From positions 558,001 through 622,000 of the forward strand of contig NZ_JACHFM010000002.1 in NCBI RefSeq assembly GCF_014201905.1: a stretch of 64,000 nt of DNA, read 5' to 3'. This document shows positions 8,601-16,528 of the stretch, piece after piece; the first letter of the stretch is position 1; every line of letters begins with the position of its first letter. Below the pieces are notes generated by a model. That model did not search any database. It was not told where the DNA came from and was given only the letters and a program-made list of their open reading frames with translations. Source of the DNA: Amaricoccus macauensis (lineage in GTDB: Bacteria > Pseudomonadota > Alphaproteobacteria > Rhodobacterales > Rhodobacteraceae). Made by a program: the position numbers and the translations under genes.

Positions 8601-9395
8601 TCAGCGTGTCACGAGCGTCACCGGGCTCGGGCAGGCCGTGCCACTCGCGTCGGCATAGCCTCGCCGGAACGCCGCCTCTCGCTCCTCCACCGTGCCTTCG
8701 CCGAAGGTGTCGAGCTCGGGCGGGATCGGCCGCCCGACGGACGCGAAATCCGCGGCGATCGTCCGGGTCGAGCGGACCAGCCGGCCCCAGAAAGCATCCG
8801 GCACTCCCCCGAGGCTCGACCGGGTCCCCCACGCCCAGGCGCCGGTCAGGCAGTCTGCCTGCAACGCCAGACCCAGCATGATGTCGGTGCGTCGCTTCTT
8901 GCGCGCGCCGATCATGTCGAGCGCGGCCATGTCGAGGATATCGCTCTCGCGCTGGCGGTGCTCGGCCGCGAGGCGTGCGGCCGCCAGCACCACCGCGAGT
9001 TCGGCATCGCCCTTGAGACGGGCGACCAGCGACTCGAGGTAGCCGAGATCGAAGGCCGCCGTGCCGGTCTCCGGGCAGTAGAAGACGCCCCGCCCGCTCA
9101 CGCCGGCAGCACAAACCGAAGATGTGGCGCCACGGAAGAACATGAGCTCCGCGCGCCTCGCACCGGGTACCGCGCGCCTCGTTGCCGCATCGGCCTCGGC
9201 AAAGGCCGCCTCGGCACGGCGGGCGATCGCCTCGCTGCTGAAGCTGAGATCGGCAGCGGGGGGCACGACGCGCATGGGCGCCGTCGCCCAGCCCCAGACC
9301 GCACCAACCCCCGCAAGGCCGAAAAGGACGGCAAGAACCGACCAGATGCGCAAAGCGGTCGACGAGGGCGTGTGTGTCGGGTCAATCCTCGTCAT
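8601..9395 (-). CDS. YpfJ-family putative metallopeptidase lacking HExxH (pseudoenzyme)
   Basis: A 264-residue protein with an N-terminal membrane anchor (about 16-38) and the frame of the YpfJ/neutral zinc metallopeptidase family. Retained features are MFFRGATSSVCAAG, GVFYCPETG with its paired cysteine, ALQADCLTGAWAWG and a late FRRGYADASG. Where the family has the zinc-binding HEVGHH, this protein reads LAAARLAAEHRQ, so the HExxH motif is gone. The acidic residue normally just before QADC is also replaced. It is probably a periplasm-facing pseudopeptidase. It is convergent with the bufferin-like gene. Family recognition is moderate to good; inactivity is inferred. Confidence 0.65.
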   Translation of the reverse strand: MTRIDPTHTPSSTALRIWSVLAVLFGLAGVGAVWGWATAPMRVVPPAADLSFSSEAIARRAEAAFAEADAATRRAVPGARRAELMFFRGATSSVCAAGVSGRGVFYCPETGTAAFDLGYLESLVARLKGDAELAVVLAAARLAAEHRQRESDILDMAALDMIGARKKRRTDIMLGLALQADCLTGAWAWGTRSSLGGVPDAFWGRLVRSTRTIAADFASVGRPIPPELDTFGEGTVEEREAAFRRGYADASGTACPSPVTLVTR

Positions 9396-9499
9396 GTCCG
9401 CTACCCTCTCGATGCCGCGAGGCGCCGGCGGAACGGTCTTGACGCGTCGCGGGCCATCGTGGTGGTTGTGCGCGACACTGACGCAAAGGTCTGAAACAA

Positions 9500-10081
9500 G
9501 TGCTACGACGGGTCTATGAGTGGACGCTGTCGCTCGGATCCTCGCGTCATGCGGTCTGGGCGCTCGCAGCCGTCAGTTTCATCGAGAGCTCGGTCTTCCC
9601 GATCCCGCCGGATGCGCTTCTCATCCCGATGATCATCGCGGATCGCTCGCGCGCATGGCGCCTGGCACTGATCTGCACCGTGGCGTCCGTGCTCGGCGGC
9701 TTTCTCGGCTACGCCATCGGCTACTATGCCTTCAGTGCGATCGGCGAGCCGCTGCTGCGCTTCTACGGCATTTCGGAGCAGTACCTGCACCTCGAGCAGC
9801 TCTATGCGAAGTACGGGGCATGGCTCATCATCATCAAGGGCGCGACGCCGATTCCGTTCAAGCTGGTGACGATCGCGAGCGGCGCGTTCCACTTTCCGCT
9901 GCTCATCTTCGCGGTGTCGGCGATGATCTCGCGTGGTATCCGCTTCTTCCTGATCGCGGGGCTGCTCTGGAAGTACGGTGAGCCGATCCGCGACTTCATC
10001 GAACGTCGCCTTGGTCTTGTCTTCAGCATCGCCGTCGCGCTTCTGGTCGGCGGCTTCCTCCTGGTCGGATTGGTCGGATGA
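9500..10081 (+). CDS. DedA/YqaA-family membrane protein
   Basis: A polytopic inner-membrane protein of the DedA (VTT/SNARE-associated) superfamily, 193 residues, closest in pattern to YqaA. Typical elements are the re-entrant segment FIESSVFPIPPDALLIP (about 28-45), a glycine-rich segment FLGYAIGYYAF, the late motif KGATPIPFKLVTIASG and a C-terminal hydrophobic helix. Family members are linked to lipid flipping and envelope homeostasis. The start is GTG. The gene overlaps dsbB by 4 nt, so the two are co-translated. Confidence 0.85.
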   Translation: MLRRVYEWTLSLGSSRHAVWALAAVSFIESSVFPIPPDALLIPMIIADRSRAWRLALICTVASVLGGFLGYAIGYYAFSAIGEPLLRFYGISEQYLHLEQLYAKYGAWLIIIKGATPIPFKLVTIASGAFHFPLLIFAVSAMISRGIRFFLIAGLLWKYGEPIRDFIERRLGLVFSIAVALLVGGFLLVGLVG

Positions 10082-10551
10082 ACACTCTGCAACTTCGGGC
10101 GCTCGGGCCGACCCTCGGCTCGCTCGCGCTGCTTCTCGGGGCCTATGGCTTTCAGTACATCGGCGGGCTCCAGCCCTGCCACCTCTGCCTGCTGCAACGC
10201 GCGCCGCACGGCATCGCGATCCTGATCGGGATCCTGATCCTGGCCTGGCCGGTGCGCGGGTTCGCGCTGCTCGCCGGGCTCGTGGTGCTCGCGGGCGCCG
10301 TGATCGCCGGCTACCACGTGGGTGTGGAACAGCACTGGTGGGCGGGTCCCGCGAGTTGCACGTCGGCGGCGCCGGTCACCGGCGACCCCGGGGCGCTCCT
10401 CGACCAGATCCTCGCGACGCCCACCGTGCTCTGCGACGCGATCGCGTGGAGCTGGCTTGGCATCTCCATGGCCGGCTGGAACGCGATTGCCTCGCTCGTG
10501 CTCGGCTGGCTCTGGTTCCGGGCCTACGCCTCCAGCTCGGCGTCCCAGTAG
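10078..10551 (+). CDS. dsbB: Disulfide bond formation protein DsbB
   Basis: Inner-membrane quinone reductase that reoxidises DsbA-type thiol oxidases. The 157-residue protein has four hydrophobic segments, the first redox pair in QPCHLCLLQR (about 36-45) and the second pair in the periplasmic loop (ASCTSA and VLCDA). It overlaps the DedA-like gene by 4 nt, suggesting a small envelope operon. Its 3' end overlaps the convergent HNH gene by 28 nt. Confidence 0.9.
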   Translation: MNTLQLRALGPTLGSLALLLGAYGFQYIGGLQPCHLCLLQRAPHGIAILIGILILAWPVRGFALLAGLVVLAGAVIAGYHVGVEQHWWAGPASCTSAAPVTGDPGALLDQILATPTVLCDAIAWSWLGISMAGWNAIASLVLGWLWFRAYASSSASQ

Positions 10552-11147
10552 AGATAGTCCATCCAGCTCTCGTGCAGGTGGTTCGGCGGGAACTTCCTGC
10601 CGATGTTCTGCAACTGCTCGGGGGTCGGGCGGACGGGCTTGCGCCGCAGGTTCATGCCCGCCTGCTTCAGGGTCTTCGAGCCCTTGTGCAGGTTGCACGG
10701 CCCGCAGGACGCCACGACGTTTTCCCATGTGGTACGCCCGCCCTTGGAGCGCGGCACCACATGGTCGAAGGTGAGATGTTCCCGGCTCGGGCAGTACTGG
10801 CAGGTGAATTCGTCGCGCAGGAACAGGTTGAAGCGGGTGAAGGCGCTGGAACGCGCCGGCTTCACGTATTCCTTCAGCACCACCACCGAGGGAATTCGGA
10901 AGGCGATGGAGGGCGAGTGGACCAGCGTGTCGTACTCCGCCACCACCGACACCCGGTCGAGCACCGCCGCCTTCACCGCCTCCTGCCATGGCCAGAGCGA
11001 CAGTGGCAGATAGGAGAGCGGGCGGAAGTCCGCATTGAGCACCAGCGCCGGATGATCCCGGAGGCCACCGGGATGCCGGACGAAGCTGGGCATGTTCGTG
11101 CAGTGCAGCATCCAAGGATCCTCGTCGGGGCCTCTGCGACGCGCCAT
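10524..11147 (-). CDS. HNH endonuclease family protein
   Basis: A 207-residue protein with an HNH nuclease core: two zinc-type Cys pairs (TCQYCPSRE and SCGPCNLHKG) flank the catalytic LTFDHVVPRSKGG and the N of WENVV. The N-terminal half (HPALVLNADFRPLSYLPLSLW) matches the common chromosomal HNH family of alphaproteobacteria, whose role is not established. No restriction or phage genes are adjacent. An in-frame ATG at 11111 preceded by GAGGAT is an alternative start. Its 3' end overlaps dsbB by 28 nt. Confidence 0.85.
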   Translation of the reverse strand: MARRRGPDEDPWMLHCTNMPSFVRHPGGLRDHPALVLNADFRPLSYLPLSLWPWQEAVKAAVLDRVSVVAEYDTLVHSPSIAFRIPSVVVLKEYVKPARSSAFTRFNLFLRDEFTCQYCPSREHLTFDHVVPRSKGGRTTWENVVASCGPCNLHKGSKTLKQAGMNLRRKPVRPTPEQLQNIGRKFPPNHLHESWMDYLYWDAELEA

Positions 11148-11365
11148 GGGGTACGGCGCTTCGGCACGACCACGTACAGGCTACATCTGGTCGGGTTTTG
11201 CTGACAAGCCTCTAGATAGAGACGATTTTGTGAACAGTACGGGCGTTTGCGCTAAATGTTGCTGCTCTGATATTTTGCCGCAGCGCGGGACGTGAAGCTT
11301 CGCCCTTGCGGTGCCGGTCACCGATTGGCTAGCTCGTGCCCGGAAAACGATGCACGGAGAGACAC
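11148..11365. other. Divergent spacer between HNH and aldo/keto reductase genes
   Basis: This 218-bp spacer is less GC-rich than its surroundings and must hold promoters for both genes. The only clear structure is a small palindrome CTCTAGATAGAG at 11210-11221. No confident promoter boxes or RNA gene are visible. Confidence 0.4.
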
Positions 11366-12361
11366 ATGGAGCGGCGCAGGCTCGGAGCAGGCGGACCGGA
11401 GGTATCAGCGATCGGGGTTGGATCCATGTCTTTCGGCGGCTTCTATGGCCCGACGACGGAACCTCAGTCCCACGCGCTTCTCGCGGCGGCGCTCGATCTC
11501 GGCATCGACCACGTGGATACCGCGAACGTCTACGGCATGGGAGTCTCGGAGACTGTCATCGGCAGCTTTCTCAGGGGCCGCAAGGGGCCGCCTCCATTCC
11601 GCATTGCAACAAAGGGGGCGATCACCCGCGACGCTGATGGGCGCCGACGCTATGACAATACCGCCGCACACCTCGGCCGTGAACTCGACGGCAGCCTGAA
11701 GCGGCTCGGCGTCGAGTCGGTCGATCTCTACTACGTGCACCGCCGTGATCCGTCGCTGCCGATCGAGGACGTGGCCGAGACCATGGCCGGCTTCGTGAAG
11801 GCCGGAAAGATCCGCGCGATCGGCTTCTCCGAGATCGCACCCTATTCCCTGCGGCGTGCTGTCGCAGTGCAGCCCGTCGCCGCGGTGCAGTCGGAATATT
11901 CGCTCGCCACCCGCCTGCCGGAGCTTGGCCTCGTGCAGGCCTGCGAGGCGCTCGGGGTCACGCTCGTCGCCTTTTCGCCGGTTGCCCGCGCGCTCCTGAC
12001 CGACCGGCCGCCGACGCCCGAGCATGCCATGACCTCGCAGTTCATGCTGTCGAACCCGCGGTTCACCGAGCCAAACCTCTCGCTGAACCTCGCCCGCACG
12101 GACGAGTTCCGCCGCCTCGCTGCCGACATGGGCACGAGCGCCGCCGCCCTCGCCATCGCCTGGCTGCTGGCGCGCAGCCCCGCGGTGGTGCCGATCCCCG
12201 GCACCCGCACCGTCGGCCACCTGAAGGAACTGGCAGCCGGCGCCGAGCTCGAACTTGACGCCGAAGACCTGCGGCGCATCGAGACGATCCTGCCGATCGG
12301 CTGGGCCGCGGGCGATCGCTACTCCGAGGAGCAGTCGATCGGCCCCGAGCGCTACTGCTAG
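11366..12361 (+). CDS. Aldo/keto reductase
   Basis: Cytosolic NAD(P)H-dependent oxidoreductase of the aldo/keto reductase superfamily, 331 residues. The catalytic tetrad is complete: Asp and Tyr in HVDTANVYG, Lys in IATKGA and His in YYVHRRDP. The C-terminal cofactor region (VVPIPGTRTVGHLKEL) is also present. The ATG at 11366 has GGAGA 5 nt upstream, which decides the start over an in-frame codon 30 nt earlier. The substrate cannot be assigned; the neighbours give no pathway. Confidence 0.9.
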   Translation: MERRRLGAGGPEVSAIGVGSMSFGGFYGPTTEPQSHALLAAALDLGIDHVDTANVYGMGVSETVIGSFLRGRKGPPPFRIATKGAITRDADGRRRYDNTAAHLGRELDGSLKRLGVESVDLYYVHRRDPSLPIEDVAETMAGFVKAGKIRAIGFSEIAPYSLRRAVAVQPVAAVQSEYSLATRLPELGLVQACEALGVTLVAFSPVARALLTDRPPTPEHAMTSQFMLSNPRFTEPNLSLNLARTDEFRRLAADMGTSAAALAIAWLLARSPAVVPIPGTRTVGHLKELAAGAELELDAEDLRRIETILPIGWAAGDRYSEEQSIGPERYC

Positions 12362-12471
12362 GCGAAGCAGGTTCGGTGACAGGCTGCCGGCGCAGACCCT
12401 GGTTCCTGCCCCGGGGCTCGCGGTCGACGGCCTTGCCAGGCTCCGCCGGATCGGTTTGCGCGCCCCGGGCG

Positions 12472-12699
12472 CTACGGCTGCGGCGGCTCGTCGGGCGGGG
12501 GCTGCTTCGCCCGATCCGGATTGAAATCAAAGAAGAAACCGTAGGCCGCATAGGCCGCCAGTCCGAGGAAGATCGTCCCCCAGAACGGCGAGCCGGTGGC
12601 GAACTCCAGCACGCCCCAGCCCGCCGGGATCGCGGTGAAGAGGATCCGCATCCAGAGCGGCCGAAACCAGGGATGGTCGGTATCGAGGAATTTCTTCAC
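12472..12699 (-). CDS. Small membrane protein of unknown function
   Basis: A 75-residue protein with two hydrophobic stretches (LWMRILFTAIPAGWGVLEF and IFLGLAAYAAYGFFF) and a proline-rich acidic tail (PPPDEPPQP). It starts at a GTG with a strong CCGGAGG Shine-Dalgarno sequence 10 nt upstream, which decides the start against longer in-frame readings. I recall similar small proteins in Rhodobacterales genomes but no function. It is divergent from the cbpA-like gene. Confidence 0.65.
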   Translation of the reverse strand: MKKFLDTDHPWFRPLWMRILFTAIPAGWGVLEFATGSPFWGTIFLGLAAYAAYGFFFDFNPDRAKQPPPDEPPQP

Positions 12700-12808
12700 G
12701 TGCGTTGCGCCTCCGGTTGGCCGCGAGGGTAACGATGGGCCGCGCGTTGACAACCCCGCCCGGGCGCGTGACTGTTGCAAGGGGGAAAATCCGGGAGCAG
12801 AGTTGAGG

Positions 12809-13735
12809 ATGAGCGACGACCCGTATGCCGCGCTCGGCGTTTCCAAGACGGCGACTCTCGATGAGATCCGCAAGGCCTACAAGAAGATCGCCAAGGAAAG
12901 TCATCCGGATCTCAATCCCGGTGACGCGAAGGCGGCTGACCGCTTCAAGGCGGCGGCCGCCGCCCATGACCTGCTGAAGGATCCGGAGCAACGCGCCCGC
13001 TTTGATCGTGGCGAGATCGACGAGCAGGGCCACGAGCGGCCGGAGCGGCGGTTCTATCGCGAGTACGCCGAAGGGCCGGAGGCGACTTATCACACCTCGC
13101 ATGGCTATGAGGACTTCGGCGACTATTCGGACATCTTCTCCGATCTCTTCGGCCAGCGCTCCCAGCAGGCGCGGGGTGCCGGGCGAGGGCAGGGCATCCG
13201 CATGCGCGGCCCGGACCGGCATTACACGCTGGAGGTGGATTTCCTCGAGGCGGCCAAGGGCGGCAAGCGGCGCATCACGCTGCCGGGCGGCGGCGCACTC
13301 GACGTGCAGATCCCCGAGGGCATCGCCGACGGCCAGACGTTGCGGCTGAAGGGCAAGGGCGGCGAAGGCATCGGTGGCGGCGAGCCGGGCGATGCGCTCG
13401 TCACCGTCATGATCGCGCCGCACAGCCATTTCACCCGCGACGGCGAGGACATCGCGCTCGAGTTGCCGATCTCGATCGACGAGGCGGTCCTCGGCGGCAA
13501 GGTCGAGGTGCCGACGATCGACGGCCCCGTGGCGCTCACCATCCCGAAGGGCGCGTCCAGCGGCCGGGTGCTGCGCCTGCGCGGCCGCGGCGTGCGCAAG
13601 CGTGACCGCACCGGTGATCAGCTCGTCACACTCCGGATCGTGATGCCGCCCAAGGTTGACGACGAGCTGACGACGTTCTTCGAAGGGTGGCGCAAGAAGC
13701 ACGGCTACGACCCGCGCAAGGGGGTGTTGTCATGA
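12809..13735 (+). CDS. cbpA: DnaJ-family co-chaperone, CbpA type
   Basis: Hsp40 co-chaperone that stimulates DnaK, 308 residues. It has an N-terminal J domain (PYAALGVSKTATLDEIRKAY with the HPD motif in ESHPDLNPG), a linker rich in acidic and aromatic residues, and the C-terminal substrate-binding domains (HYTLEVDFLEAAKGGKRRI, SGRVLRLRGRG). The zinc-finger Cys repeats of DnaJ are absent, which defines the CbpA subtype. The ATG at 12809 lies just after GTTGAGG. It overlaps the cbpM-like gene by 4 nt. Confidence 0.9.
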   Translation: MSDDPYAALGVSKTATLDEIRKAYKKIAKESHPDLNPGDAKAADRFKAAAAAHDLLKDPEQRARFDRGEIDEQGHERPERRFYREYAEGPEATYHTSHGYEDFGDYSDIFSDLFGQRSQQARGAGRGQGIRMRGPDRHYTLEVDFLEAAKGGKRRITLPGGGALDVQIPEGIADGQTLRLKGKGGEGIGGGEPGDALVTVMIAPHSHFTRDGEDIALELPISIDEAVLGGKVEVPTIDGPVALTIPKGASSGRVLRLRGRGVRKRDRTGDQLVTLRIVMPPKVDDELTTFFEGWRKKHGYDPRKGVLS

Positions 13736-14067
13736 GACTCTATTCCGAAACCGAGGTGGTCGCCCGCGTCGAGGGCATGACCGTGACGCGGCTCCGGGCG
13801 TTCGTCGCCGCCGAATGCGTCCGCCCGTCCGAGGCCGAGGGCCACGTCGGCTATGCCGAGGCCGACCTCGCCCGCCTGCGGCTCGCCGCCGAGCTTGCGC
13901 AGGATTTCGAGCTCGATCCCCACGCCTCGGCCATGGTCCTGTCGCTCGTCGACCAGATCCACGGCCTGCGCCTCGCGCTCCGCCGCCTCGGCGAAGCCGT
14001 CGGCGAGGAGCCCGACGAAATCCGCACCCGCGTCCGCGCCCGCCTGCGCGGCCCTGGCGCTTCCTGA
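13732..14067 (+). CDS. cbpM: CbpM-like chaperone modulator (MerR-type fold)
   Basis: A 111-residue protein directly coupled to cbpA by an ATGA overlap. It has the MerR-like pattern LYSETEVVARVEGMTVTRL and an alpha-helical C-terminal half (MVLSLVDQIHGLRLALRRLG), as in CbpM, the specific inhibitor and modulator of the CbpA J domain. Gene order and fold agree, so the assignment is likely despite low sequence conservation in the family. Confidence 0.8.
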   Translation: MRLYSETEVVARVEGMTVTRLRAFVAAECVRPSEAEGHVGYAEADLARLRLAAELAQDFELDPHASAMVLSLVDQIHGLRLALRRLGEAVGEEPDEIRTRVRARLRGPGAS

Positions 14068-14163
14068 CCGGAGCGGAGGCAGAGCCGGATCATCCTCTCC
14101 GGAGTCGTGAATTGCCGCGATGGCGTCGATCGGTCGGGGGAGCCCGTCCGGTCGGAAATCGCC

Positions 14164-14820
14164 CTACCGCATCGCGCCGTGGTAGAAGAAGACCCCGAGC
14201 CCCGCGGTAAAGACGATGAGCCCGCAGATTGCGTGCATCACCACCGCCTGCGCAAAGCCGCCGCGTCCGAGATAGCCGCGCGCGAAGAGCACCCCGCCGA
14301 CGAAGGTCATGGAGAGCGTCACCGGGCTCCAGAACAGCAGATGCGCCAGCGCGAAGACACCGCCGTTCACCAGAAGCGCCACCCGTGCGTCGGCAAAGAG
14401 CGCGGCATACCGCCGGAAGAACAGCGCCCTGAACACCAGCTCCTGCGGCAAGGCCGACAGGATGGGATAGAGCACCATCAGCAGCAGCCAGAACCCCGGC
14501 GCCCGGCGCGGTAGCCGGAACAGCGCGTCGGGCACCAGCCAGAGCACGAAGACGAGCGACGCCACTGCGGTCAGCGCCGCGGCGACCCCGATCTCCCGCC
14601 AATCGAGGTTCCGCCAGCCGTGGAGCAGCTCGCGCCAGCGAAAGTCCGGGGTGACCGCGAGCAGCCCGATCGCAACGGCGACGACACAGAGAAACAGCGG
14701 ATGCAGCCAGTCGGGCGGCAAGGCGAAGGCCATCACCAGCGGCGCCGCGAGGAAGATGACGGCGAATTCGGCCGCGAGACGTGCTCGCTCAGCGGTGATT
14801 TGTGGTGTTCCGATTGTCAA
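14164..14820 (-). CDS. CPBP-family intramembrane protein
   Basis: A polytopic membrane protein of the CPBP (Rce1/Abi-like) family, 218 residues from a TTG. The family motif EExxxR reads PQELVFRALFFRRY here, with Gln in the first Glu position. The two later His motifs are present (FALAHLLFW and VMHAICGL). No ATG exists near the expected start: the TTG at 14820 is a compromise, and the frame also runs up to 14895, overlapping the divergent gene. Function is unknown; members are proposed proteases or membrane-complex partners. Confidence 0.75.
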   Translation of the reverse strand: MTIGTPQITAERARLAAEFAVIFLAAPLVMAFALPPDWLHPLFLCVVAVAIGLLAVTPDFRWRELLHGWRNLDWREIGVAAALTAVASLVFVLWLVPDALFRLPRRAPGFWLLLMVLYPILSALPQELVFRALFFRRYAALFADARVALLVNGGVFALAHLLFWSPVTLSMTFVGGVLFARGYLGRGGFAQAVVMHAICGLIVFTAGLGVFFYHGAMR

Positions 14821-14882
14821 TGCGTCGACCCGGTCTATGCTGATATCTATGAAGTAGGGCTGCAAACCACCGAGGTGAAGGC

Positions 14883-15230
14883 ATGTCCCAGGCACCCACC
14901 CGGGTTTCTCTCAAGGAGCATCGCGACTGGCGCCCCGATGCTCTGCCGAAGGACGTGGTCTATATCGGCCGGGCGGTGCATCGCGGTGGCTGGCACCTGC
15001 CCGACTCGCCCTTCGCTAATCACGTGGCGAGCGCCGCGGCCGTTGGTCATCCCGAAGCCGCGCGGCTCTACGAGGAGGTGATGCGCGTCCACCTCGCGGC
15101 GGGCGACGGGCCGGTCAGCGCCGCGGAGATCAGGGGGCTTGCCGGACACCGGCTCGCCTGCTTCTGCACGCCGGAGGAGGTGTGCCACGCCGACGTGCTG
15201 ATCCGGCTCTGGCACGAGCTCGAAGGCTGA
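14883..15230 (+). CDS. DUF4326 protein
   Basis: A 115-residue soluble protein with the DUF4326 pattern: VYIGRAVHRGGWHLPDSPFAN near the N-terminus and a C-terminal RLACFCTPEEVCHADVL containing three cysteines. The pattern WxLPxSxxANP is typical of this family, which also occurs in phages. No activity is established. The ATG follows GAGGTGAAGGC. It stands alone between two divergent or convergent neighbours. Confidence 0.8.
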   Translation: MSQAPTRVSLKEHRDWRPDALPKDVVYIGRAVHRGGWHLPDSPFANHVASAAAVGHPEAARLYEEVMRVHLAAGDGPVSAAEIRGLAGHRLACFCTPEEVCHADVLIRLWHELEG

Positions 15231-15235
15231 AGGGC

Positions 15236-15589
15236 TTACGGCTGTTCGCCGAACTTGATCGATTCGCCGCAGCCGCAGGCATCGACCACGTTCGGGTTGT
15301 TGAACTTGAAGCCCGACTCGATCAGCCCTGAGGCGTAGTCGATCTCGGTGCCGAACAGGAACATCTGCGCCATGGGTGCGATCATCACCCGCGCGCCGTT
15401 GCTCTCGACCACCTCGTCGTGGGGGTTGATCTCCGAGGCGTACTCCATGGTGTATTCCATGCCGGCGCAGCCGCCCTTGCGCACGCCGATCCTGAGCCCC
15501 TTGGTCTCGCCATGCGCGATCAGGCGGGCGATCTGCGCTTCGGCCGCCGGGGTCATCGTCACTGGAGGCTTGCCGGGAATGCCGAACAT
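15236..15589 (-). CDS. sufA: A-type Fe-S cluster carrier (SufA/IscA/ErpA)
   Basis: Scaffold or carrier protein that passes Fe-S clusters to apo-enzymes, 117 residues. The three conserved ligand cysteines are visible: KGGCAGMEY near residue 55 and DACGCGES near the C-terminus. The ATG at 15589 (MFGIPGKPP) is chosen over longer in-frame readings that run into the repeat array upstream. It is the last gene of a minus-strand set with sufT, satD and the DUF3307 gene. Confidence 0.85.
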   Translation of the reverse strand: MFGIPGKPPVTMTPAAEAQIARLIAHGETKGLRIGVRKGGCAGMEYTMEYASEINPHDEVVESNGARVMIAPMAQMFLFGTEIDYASGLIESGFKFNNPNVVDACGCGESIKFGEQP

Positions 15590-15630
15590 TTCGCCCGTCC
15601 TGTCATCTGGTTGTTGCTCTCTTAGGTAGT

Positions 15631-15710
15631 GCCAAGCCCCACATGTCTCAAGTCCCATGGAACTCAAGTCCCATGGTACTCAATTCCCGGGGAGCGCCGT
15701 CCCATGGTCA
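15631..15710. repeat. 16-bp tandem repeat array in the sufA leader
   Basis: Two nearly identical units, CTCAAGTCCCATGGAA (15647-15662) and CTCAAGTCCCATGGTA (15663-15678), are followed by two degenerate units (15679-15694 and 15695-15710). A weaker unit precedes them (15631-15646). CCATGG or CCCGGG palindromes recur every 16 bp. The array lies between the stop of the DUF3307 gene and the start of sufA, and would be in the sufA leader on the minus strand. Confidence 0.8.
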
Positions 15711-15712
15711 GG

Positions 15713-16444
15713 TCACGGCGCGAGGGCCCCGAGGATCGCCTGGGTGCCGAACGCCGCGCCGAGCCCCCAGCCGAAGCTCGCGAGAGTGCCGATGATGACG
15801 TATTCGCTCACCCGCCGGTCGTGCTCCCGCGTCATCTCGCCGAAGCGGAGCAGCGATTTCGCCGCGATCAGGAAGCCGATGCCCTCGGGCTGGCCCACCA
15901 GCACGAAGAGCAGGATCAGCGCCCGCTCCAGCCGGCCGATGAGGCGACCGGCCGCGGCAAGGCTGGCCGGGTCCTTGATGGCGAAGTCCCCGGTGATCGC
16001 CTGCACCGCATAGCCGCCCGCGATCACGGCGGCGATCGCGCCGCCCGCCACCGTCATCGCCTCGGGCAGCAGACCGAGCGAGGGCGCGACCGCCGGCAGA
16101 CCCCAGATCCCGCCACCGTAGGCGGCTGGCCAGAGCGCGGCCCCGAGCCAGATCACCGCGCCATGCGCCGCCTGATCGGCGGCAAACCCGGCGAACCCCT
16201 TGCCGCCCCACATGAGCTTCGCCCAGTCGATCGCCAGATGCAGCAGCGCAACGGTCGCGATGAGGGCGGGAGCGGGGGCGAAGCCCAGCGCCGCCCAGCT
16301 CGCCACCGCCACGATCAGCACGTGGAGGGGCAGGGCCCAGAGACGCCGCGCCGGATCCCGCTTCGCCGCGATCAGCCGTCCCGGCTGGAGCAGGAAGTCC
16401 GCCACCAGATGCCCGAACCCGAGGGCGACCGCAGTCTCAAGCAC
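15713..16444 (-). CDS. DUF3307 membrane protein
   Basis: A polytopic inner-membrane protein, 243 residues, with the DUF3307 opening LETAVALGFGHLVADFLLQP containing the conserved His and Asp, and HLAIDWAKL further on. The GTG at 16444 is chosen because it begins exactly at the conserved family start; an upstream TTG at 16501 is less likely. It is downstream of the satD-like gene on the same strand, an association I recall from other genomes. The function is not established. Confidence 0.75.
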   Translation of the reverse strand: MLETAVALGFGHLVADFLLQPGRLIAAKRDPARRLWALPLHVLIVAVASWAALGFAPAPALIATVALLHLAIDWAKLMWGGKGFAGFAADQAAHGAVIWLGAALWPAAYGGGIWGLPAVAPSLGLLPEAMTVAGGAIAAVIAGGYAVQAITGDFAIKDPASLAAAGRLIGRLERALILLFVLVGQPEGIGFLIAAKSLLRFGEMTREHDRRVSEYVIIGTLASFGWGLGAAFGTQAILGALAP

Positions 16445-16504
16445 GATGACAGGATCCCGGGCCTGTTTCGCCTTCCACAGGAAGAACCGGCTGTTTTCCA
16501 AGAT

Positions 16505-16522
16505 ACAGGGTTATATACCTGT
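16505..16522. promoter_or_regulatory. Imperfect 18-bp palindrome between satD-like and DUF3307 genes
   Basis: ACAGGnnTATAnnCCTGT, 14 of 18 positions symmetric, lies in the 84-bp spacer upstream of the DUF3307 gene and just after the satD stop. Its AT-rich centre and symmetry suggest a regulator site overlapping a promoter. The binding protein is unknown; the HTH-containing SatD-like protein is a candidate only by proximity. Confidence 0.45.
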
Positions 16523-16528
16523 AATGCC

